The position numbers and the translations under genes were made by a program. DNA of 46,026 nt from assembly GCA_964505785.1 (NCBI GenBank), contig CAZDJZ010000021.1:1-46026 (forward strand), given 5' to 3'. Of the stretch, positions 41,171-46,026 are shown piece by piece. The DNA is from CAYRTV01 sp964505785. Lineage in GTDB: Bacteria > Acidobacteriota > Aminicenantia > Aminicenantales > Aminicenantaceae. How positions within the stretch are numbered: the stretch's first letter is position 1; each line of letters opens with the position of its first letter. The notes beneath the pieces were generated by a model. The model did no database searches. It worked only from the letters and a program-made list of their open reading frames with translations, and had not been told where the DNA came from.

Positions 41171-42706
41171 CTAATGGCTGCAAGCCGCCTGTATCCAGGC
41201 CGCCAGGTCGCTTTTAAGTTTCGCGTGCGCCGAGGGGCGGATATACATCATGTGTCCGCCCTTATAATACCCAAAGGACACACGGTCTGTGATCTGTTTT
41301 TCGTAGGCTAGATGCGTCATACTGTATTCAATGCCGCCCACCATTGTGGCCATGTCATAGTAGCCGCAAATCACAAACACCTTCAAGAAAGGATTCCTGG
41401 CCATGGTCGAGCGCAGCGCTTCGGTCATATCCATGTGCCGGTTCTCCACATATTTCCACGGCCGCACATTGCCCCGTGTCATATAATGGAGGTCTGATTC
41501 CCATTTAAGGGTATTCTTTACATAATGCCTGAAAGCGGCAACATAGGGACCGGTCAAAGCGGTACTTGAGGGATCAAACTCCTGGTGTTCACCTGCTGCA
41601 TCCGCATCAACAGCCGTAAACCGGCTATCCAGCCGGCCGACCACCAGCCGCTGGCCGCGCAGCAGCTCTTTGCGGAAGCGGGATGCGTTGACCCGCAGAT
41701 TCGCCTGGAGAATGAATTCCGGAGAAAGCCCGGTATACCGGGCAAGCTTTTCCGCCATTGCAGTCCGCTCGGCATCGGTAAGCGCATTCCCTTTGGTAAG
41801 AGCCGCCATATATTCGCCGAAAGCAAAAACACGCGCTTCATTGACCACCTCTTCGACTGTTTTTTCCTGCAGGCCGGGCGGCAGCTGCTTGTGGTACCAA
41901 GCCGTAGCGGCAAAAGTTTGAATTTGAGCGGCCCAGGCAATATCGTTGTTGGGGTTAGGGGAAAGCGTCTGGTAAGTAAGAAGAGCCGAGAGCAAACCGA
42001 CACCGTTTAATTCAATGCCGTGGCGCGACTGCAGCTCATATGCCAGGCCGGCGCTGCGGATTGAGCCGTAGCTTTCACCGATCAGGAATTTCGGAGAAGG
42101 ATAGCGGTCATAAATCCGCAGATATTCGGCGATAAATTCTCCGAAAGCACGGATATCTCCCGCCTGACCGTGAAACTGGGTGTTGTCCGTATCAGGAGTT
42201 ACCCGGCTGTAGCCGGTGTCCATCGCATCAACAAATACCACATCCGAGACATCTAGGAGCGAATGGGGATTGTCGACAAAGTCATAAGGGGGCGCCGGCT
42301 GAAAGCCCTCGTCAGCCATTTTTGCGATTTTCGGTCCGAATGACCCCATATGCAGCCATATGGTCGCAGACCCGGGCCCGCCATTATAGAGAAAAGCGAC
42401 AGGCCTTGTCTTTACATCCGCGCCATCTTTAGTGTAAGCCGCAAAAAACATCCGGGCCGCCACTTTGCCGTCATCCAGCCGGATCGGCACCGTGCCCGCA
42501 GTGGCCGTGTATTTGATCTCTTCACCGTTAAGGACCATAACATGCGAGGTCTGCGAGATCTTTTCCTCATTGGGCCCGGCATACTCATGCTTCGCCGGCG
42601 GCTGGGTATCCCGCTGAGTTCCAGGTGGCCGCTGCTGCGCCGCAACCCATGGAGCCATGACAGCCATAATCAGGATGATCGCTAAAAAGACTGAACGTTT
42701 ATGCAT
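41171..42706 (-). CDS. Secreted S10-family serine carboxypeptidase
   Basis: The 511-aa alpha/beta-hydrolase has a signal peptide (cleavage near AQQ, about residue 23). The oxyanion segment NGGPGSA, the nucleophile in GESYG (S212), D451 in CGYYDMAT and H485 in GGHMMY make the complete triad. It should remove C-terminal residues from peptides in the periplasm or outside the cell. The ATG at 42706 lies 5 bases after AGGAGG; the GTG two codons earlier overlaps the ribosome site. With the C69 peptidase it suggests stepwise degradation of external protein. Confidence 0.92.
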   Translation of the reverse strand: MHKRSVFLAIILIMAVMAPWVAAQQRPPGTQRDTQPPAKHEYAGPNEEKISQTSHVMVLNGEEIKYTATAGTVPIRLDDGKVAARMFFAAYTKDGADVKTRPVAFLYNGGPGSATIWLHMGSFGPKIAKMADEGFQPAPPYDFVDNPHSLLDVSDVVFVDAMDTGYSRVTPDTDNTQFHGQAGDIRAFGEFIAEYLRIYDRYPSPKFLIGESYGSIRSAGLAYELQSRHGIELNGVGLLSALLTYQTLSPNPNNDIAWAAQIQTFAATAWYHKQLPPGLQEKTVEEVVNEARVFAFGEYMAALTKGNALTDAERTAMAEKLARYTGLSPEFILQANLRVNASRFRKELLRGQRLVVGRLDSRFTAVDADAAGEHQEFDPSSTALTGPYVAAFRHYVKNTLKWESDLHYMTRGNVRPWKYVENRHMDMTEALRSTMARNPFLKVFVICGYYDMATMVGGIEYSMTHLAYEKQITDRVSFGYYKGGHMMYIRPSAHAKLKSDLAAWIQAACSH

Positions 42707-42801
42707 TCTCACCTCCTGTAATATTCCTTTAATCTATATAACCGCGCAGCTCCTGTCAATATGCCGGATTGTCAACAGCGCCAAAAGAATTTACCCCCCA
42801 T

Positions 42802-42970
42802 TGTCATCCTGAGACTTGCGGAGAAATAAGGTCATCCCCAGGCCGCGGAGTCTCCTCATTGTCATCCTGAGGCCTGCGGCGGCAGGCCCCTCATGTCATC
42901 CCCAGGCCGCGGAGCGGCCGTGGGGATCTTAGACTGCATCGCTTGAGGCAGCGAAACCGATTCATTAAGC
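42802..42970 (+). repeat. Mosaic repeat copies upstream of the S10 gene
   Basis: Four copies follow: GTCATCCTGAGACTTGC (broken), GTCATCCCCAGGCCGC (truncated), GTCATCCTGAGGCCTGCGGCGGCAGGCC (42861), and a complete GTCATCCCCAGGCCGC-GGA-GCGGCCGTGGGGATCTTAGACTGC (42895-42939). The tail is CGAAACCGATTCATTAAGCG. This occupies most of the 306-base gap 42707-43012. Confidence 0.75.
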
Positions 42971-43012
42971 GAAGGCGCTTAAAATTTTTTAGCGAAAAAA
43001 GAGCTATACAGG

Positions 43013-43678
43013 TTAATACAGAAGATAATTCCTGACAAGATTCCTCAAACTGATGAGCTTGATTTCTTGTTTCGGATTTTCTCTGTTTAAAATAAAGCAT
43101 TCATCAAGATTATAGCCCGCAATTTTTAAGGCCATCCATCCGCATAAGTTCCCGAAATCTTCATTAGTTTGAATTTTTGATTTGACATAATCCGCTTTTT
43201 TGAATTTTTGATAAACCATTTCCTGTTTGCCGATATACCACAGGAAATGACCGTTTTCATGTGCTTTTGTATAAATCATGCTTGCTCTATTCAGGTTCTC
43301 ACTTATCAGCACAATATAGACATATGCTTTTTCTTGCTCGATATTCGCTTCAAAAACCCCGCTCCAGCCGTATCCATGATGATAGTCACGGTAAGGCGTG
43401 GAAAGGCCGAACTCTTTTCTTATCTCATTTATTCTTACATTTACGTCTGCAACATTGTCTTCTCTTTTATAAAATTGATTCTCCTCGAGCAAAACTTCAA
43501 GCTTAAGCTCAGGAATCGATATTTTCCCGGTGTTAAAGCCTTTGCTTTCAAAATAAGATTTGAAGACATCTTTTGACTCAGCTTTATCCTGTATCGGAAG
43601 TGCTCTTTCCGGGACATGAACAAAGACAAAAAGAAAGGCGATTAAAATTCTCAACGAAGCGGAATATAATGAGTCCAT
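43013..43678 (-). CDS. Exported HExxH protein, possible zinc metallopeptidase
   Basis: The 221-aa protein has a hydrophobic N-terminus (10-21) that may be a signal peptide. The motif KAHENGHFLWY gives H140-E141-x2-H144, and a possible third ligand is E173 in NEDFGNLCGW, a spacing like that of ImmA/IrrE-type peptidases. Those enzymes are usually cytoplasmic regulators, so export would be unusual. The family is not otherwise recognised. It is 4 bases downstream of the small HTH-like gene, on the same strand, and AT-rich compared with the block to the left. Confidence 0.65.
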   Translation of the reverse strand: MDSLYSASLRILIAFLFVFVHVPERALPIQDKAESKDVFKSYFESKGFNTGKISIPELKLEVLLEENQFYKREDNVADVNVRINEIRKEFGLSTPYRDYHHGYGWSGVFEANIEQEKAYVYIVLISENLNRASMIYTKAHENGHFLWYIGKQEMVYQKFKKADYVKSKIQTNEDFGNLCGWMALKIAGYNLDECFILNRENPKQEIKLISLRNLVRNYLLY

Positions 43679-43682
43679 TTTT

Positions 43683-44042
43683 TTATTTAAACTTTTTATT
43701 TCTAAGAGAAATTACGGCTGTCCTTACTTCATGCATGCTGAAACGATATTTTTTCCTCAGCCTCCCCAAGTGTTCATTGAGGGAGGCGTGTGAAGGGAGT
43801 CCCAATTCATCCGCAATTTTCCGTGCCGGAATGCCGGTTTCTTTCTCTAGATCATTAAGACTCATTGTCCCTGTAATAAGAATTCCGGAAGGGACCGCAG
43901 CATTCCTGCCCGAAACCATACCTTGATCGGTTTTTTCCCGGGGCAATTCTTTTTCTTCATAGTCATATGAAGCATTAGGGGAACAAGTCCAGAAAAGGAC
44001 AAGGATTAGGAAAAATATCACAATTATTCGATTCATCATCAT
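43683..44042 (-). CDS. Small membrane-anchored protein with HTH-like C-terminal domain
   Basis: The 119-aa protein has an N-terminal hydrophobic helix ending in FWTCS (C20; not a standard lipobox), a charged linker, and a compact C-terminal module SLNDLEKETGIPARKIADEL and GRLRKKYRFSMHEVR. That module resembles the HTH-like segment found at the C-terminus of some NapH-like iron-sulfur membrane proteins (GxxSLxEVxxxxGVPxxxLxxxLGLP). It is predicted to face outward, so DNA binding is unlikely. It is probably cotranscribed with the HExxH gene. Confidence 0.6.
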   Translation of the reverse strand: MMMNRIIVIFFLILVLFWTCSPNASYDYEEKELPREKTDQGMVSGRNAAVPSGILITGTMSLNDLEKETGIPARKIADELGLPSHASLNEHLGRLRKKYRFSMHEVRTAVISLRNKKFK

Positions 44043-44196
44043 TTCCAGCCTCTATATCTAAATTCTGCATTTATGGAGATATATCTCCCGTTAAAAAGGG
44101 CGAATATATTAGCCGCACTTTCATCTACAGACACATTATAGATAACTTTATGCCTATAGTCGAAAATATTGTCCCTGCACTTCATAAAGTCGTGAT

Positions 44197-45351
44197 TTAA
44201 TCACTCTCATTTTGGGTTGATGTGCTTAAATACGGAGGGTCTTTTTCTCCGCGAAACAATTCCGCTAAACCCAGAATGATGCCGTTCGGATCGCCGGCCT
44301 GGCAGTTGGTAAGCAGAATAATGGCAAGGCCCTCATCCGGGAACCGCCAGTATCCGTTGGATGTTCCGCCGCTGATTCCAATTCCGGAATATTGAGGATG
44401 ATCATACACGAACCAGCCGCCGCTCATGCTCATTTTATCGGACAATTTGAGGGAATTTTTTTCTGTGAGCTCCAGGTGCCACATCCTGTCTTTGGACTCC
44501 TGCGTGAGCAATACATCAGAGTCCAAAGCCAGATTCCATTTGATAAGATCTCCAACCGTGCTGTTGAGACCGGCGCAGGGGTGAAGATAGGGTTTGTAAA
44601 GATAGGCGTTTCCATAGGTGGTGAAGATTTCATCTTCCGATATCTTGATATTCTCTTTGCCGAAAGATTCGATTCGGGTGTACATAGAAGCACGCCTTTT
44701 GATGACCTCCCGGTAATCTCCAAATCGTGTCGACGTCATTCCCAGGGGTTTAAAAAAGGCGGATTGCAGATAATCTTCAAACCGCATGCCGGTTGCCTTT
44801 TCAATGATCATTCCCAAGAGGACATAACCCGTCTGATTATACGCAATTTTTTCGCCCGGCCTGCCGGCCATTTCTTTTTTAAAAACGGTTTTCAGTAATT
44901 CGTCTATGGTTTCTTCTTCCGGCAGGGTCCATGAATTTTCAAAGATAGGGGGGAGGCCGGAGGTATGGGATATGCAATGCTGCACGGTTACCCCCGCCCA
45001 GGCTTCAGGCAGCTCAGGCAGGTATTCAGCTATGCTGGCGTTAAGGTCTAATTTTCCTTCTTCGTAAAGTTTATATATGGCGCATATCGTGAATGACTTT
45101 GTGGTAGACGCAAGCTGGTAGACAGTCTCTGTGGAAGCCGGTACGTCTAATTCAATGCTTGCAAGGCCATAGGCTTTGACTTTAACAATTTGGCCGTCTT
45201 TGATGATCCCTAATGTCAGGCCTGGGATATTTTTCTCCCGCATCTGTTCTGCAATATAATCGTCGATGGTATCAGCACGCAGCTGCAGGGTGAAAACGGT
45301 CAAAATCATAAGTATTACTGCAACCCGAATTGCGGCGGTTTTTTTTATCAT
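44197..45351 (-). CDS. Exported beta-lactamase-fold serine hydrolase (class C / esterase type)
   Basis: The 384-aa protein has a signal peptide (about 1-26), the SxxK motif STTK (S82, K85), the second motif region AYNQTGY (Y171; the usual YxN Asn is Gln here), and GISGGTSNG as the third. It belongs to the penicillin-binding-protein-like hydrolases that act as esterases, D-peptidases or beta-lactamases. Nothing in the context shows antibiotic resistance. Codon use is AT-rich like its neighbours. The 154-base gap to 44042 shows no gene. Confidence 0.87.
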   Translation of the reverse strand: MIKKTAAIRVAVILMILTVFTLQLRADTIDDYIAEQMREKNIPGLTLGIIKDGQIVKVKAYGLASIELDVPASTETVYQLASTTKSFTICAIYKLYEEGKLDLNASIAEYLPELPEAWAGVTVQHCISHTSGLPPIFENSWTLPEEETIDELLKTVFKKEMAGRPGEKIAYNQTGYVLLGMIIEKATGMRFEDYLQSAFFKPLGMTSTRFGDYREVIKRRASMYTRIESFGKENIKISEDEIFTTYGNAYLYKPYLHPCAGLNSTVGDLIKWNLALDSDVLLTQESKDRMWHLELTEKNSLKLSDKMSMSGGWFVYDHPQYSGIGISGGTSNGYWRFPDEGLAIILLTNCQAGDPNGIILGLAELFRGEKDPPYLSTSTQNESD

Positions 45352-45512
45352 CTTTCTTTTCCTTTGATTAATTGGCTTAAAACCCTCCGTCTCTGCGGCA
45401 GGGCCCGATGGATATATTATAAGAGATGGGAATTTCCTTCAATCCATGGGATATAGCGAGATGCCATTCCGTTTGGTCAGGCCTTGGCCGTGTAAGAATA
45501 TATAACTGATGA

Positions 45513-45540
45513 TTGACATATTTTCTAACATCCTTATAAT
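45513..45540 (+). promoter_or_regulatory. Full-consensus sigma-70 promoter
   Basis: TTGACA (45513-45518), 16 bases, TATAAT (45535-45540). Both hexamers are perfect. Transcription would begin about 12 bases before the ATG at 45559. A strong promoter just before an HTH regulator suggests that it is normally repressed, possibly by the product itself. Confidence 0.85.
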
Positions 45541-45558
45541 ACAAATATAGGAAAGCCA

Positions 45559-46026
45559 ATGGAATCGATAGGTGATAGAATTAAAGTCCTCAGAAATGCT
45601 GTGGGAATGAGTCAGGAAAGGCTAGCAGAATTGCTTGGTGTTTCCCGCCCCACTTTATCGCAAATAGAAAATGGAAGCCGCAAAGTTTTGGCTGAAGAAT
45701 TGAAAAAATTGGCAGACATCTTCAATACATCAGCAGATAGTATATTGAATCCGCAAAAAACACCAGCTGTATCCGTCAAAGAAAACAGAGCGGTATACAG
45801 AAGTGCAGCGCAAATAAGAATCAATATCCCTCAAAAAAATTTCGAGAAATTCAGAGAAGTCCTTCTATACATCCTGAACGAAGTTGGTGCAAAGCCAAAT
45901 ATCGGCGAAACCGTCCTCTATAAACTCTTCTACTTCATCGATTTCGACTATTATGAAAAGTATGAAGAGCAATTGATTGGAGCGACATACATGAAAAACC
46001 GCTATGGGCCGACTCCTGTAGAATTC
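45559..46026 (+). CDS. XRE-family HTH / Panacea (DUF4065) protein, antitoxin-like, 3' end cut
   Basis: The open frame runs from the ATG (AGGAAAG upstream) off the end of the window; 156 codons are visible. Residues 1-60 are an XRE-type HTH (IKVLRNAVGMSQERLAELLG then VSRPTLSQIENGSRKV). A linker leads to the start of a Panacea/SocA-like domain (LYKLFYFIDFDYYEKY, then YMKNRYGPTPVEF). Proteins with this layout are antitoxins whose toxin gene usually lies next door. Any toxin would lie beyond 46026 or be absent, because the gene upstream is unrelated and divergent. Confidence 0.85.
   Translation, partial: MESIGDRIKVLRNAVGMSQERLAELLGVSRPTLSQIENGSRKVLAEELKKLADIFNTSADSILNPQKTPAVSVKENRAVYRSAAQIRINIPQKNFEKFREVLLYILNEVGAKPNIGETVLYKLFYFIDFDYYEKYEEQLIGATYMKNRYGPTPVEF

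Noticed and set aside
44197..45351. Beta-lactam resistance gene
   Set aside because: The SxxK fold is shared by esterases and peptidases, the YxN motif is altered (YNQ), and nothing in the context indicates resistance.

Overview
The window looks like one stretch of chromosome from an uncultured, probably anaerobic or facultative, Gram-negative bacterium with moderate GC. ADP-heptose synthesis genes and a family 9 glycosyltransferase point to an LPS-type outer envelope. Several exported peptidases and beta-propeller proteins, a membrane diheme cytochrome, two ECF sigma loci, an archaeal-style HMG-CoA synthase/thiolase/DUF35 trio and intergenic spaces full of degenerate hairpin repeats fit an Aminicenantes-like (Acidobacteriota-related) lineage. 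That placement is inference from gene content, not a phylogeny. No insertion sequence, prophage, CRISPR array or rRNA was recognised.

Layout. 1-10.8 kb: tRNA-Gly(CCC), an Fe-S protein with a winged helix, a B12-type radical SAM enzyme, leuS, a LipM-like octanoyltransferase, an unrecognised protein, and a leftward operon of ECF sigma factor, zinc anti-sigma factor, two small membrane proteins and a DUF4097 protein, preceded by a good ECF-type promoter. 11.4-18.5 kb: a seven-gene carbon-metabolism operon. It holds HMG-CoA synthase, thiolase and a Zn-ribbon/OB-fold protein, then a methylcrotonyl-CoA-type carboxylase (beta subunit, biotin carboxylase, biotin carrier) and a methylglutaconyl-CoA hydratase-like crotonase. 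The genes meet at HMG-CoA and connect acetyl-CoA, mevalonate precursors and leucine/isovaleryl-CoA carbon. 18.8-21.3 kb: a second ECF sigma locus, ending in an HtrA-like two-PDZ protein that keeps the serine but lacks the catalytic His and Asp.

21.3-31 kb: TrmH-type RNA methyltransferase; ADP-heptose kinase, adenylyltransferase, heptosyltransferase and an ICMT-like methyltransferase; an asparagine-synthetase-like protein without its glutaminase cysteine; an AlkD-type repair protein; a translationally coupled HAD and RlmD/TrmA-type pair; TspO. 31-42.7 kb: a membrane diheme cytochrome c, an unrecognised 384-aa protein, a C69 peptidase, two tandem Asp-box propeller proteins closed by a strong terminator, and an S10 carboxypeptidase. 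This is an export-rich block with visibly more G/C-ending codons. 43-46 kb: a more AT-rich segment with an exported HExxH protein, a small HTH-like membrane-anchored protein, a beta-lactamase-fold hydrolase, and the 5' part of an XRE-HTH/Panacea (DUF4065) antitoxin-like gene behind a consensus promoter.

Nearly every larger intergenic gap carries the same mosaic repeat: a GTCAT-[hairpin]-ATCTTAGAC element whose stem differs between copies but stays paired, often joined to 9-nt or 7-nt minisatellites and to a CCTGAATTATTCAC element beside stop codons. The most notable leads are this covarying repeat family, the HMG-CoA-centred operon, and the sigma locus with the inactive-looking HtrA.
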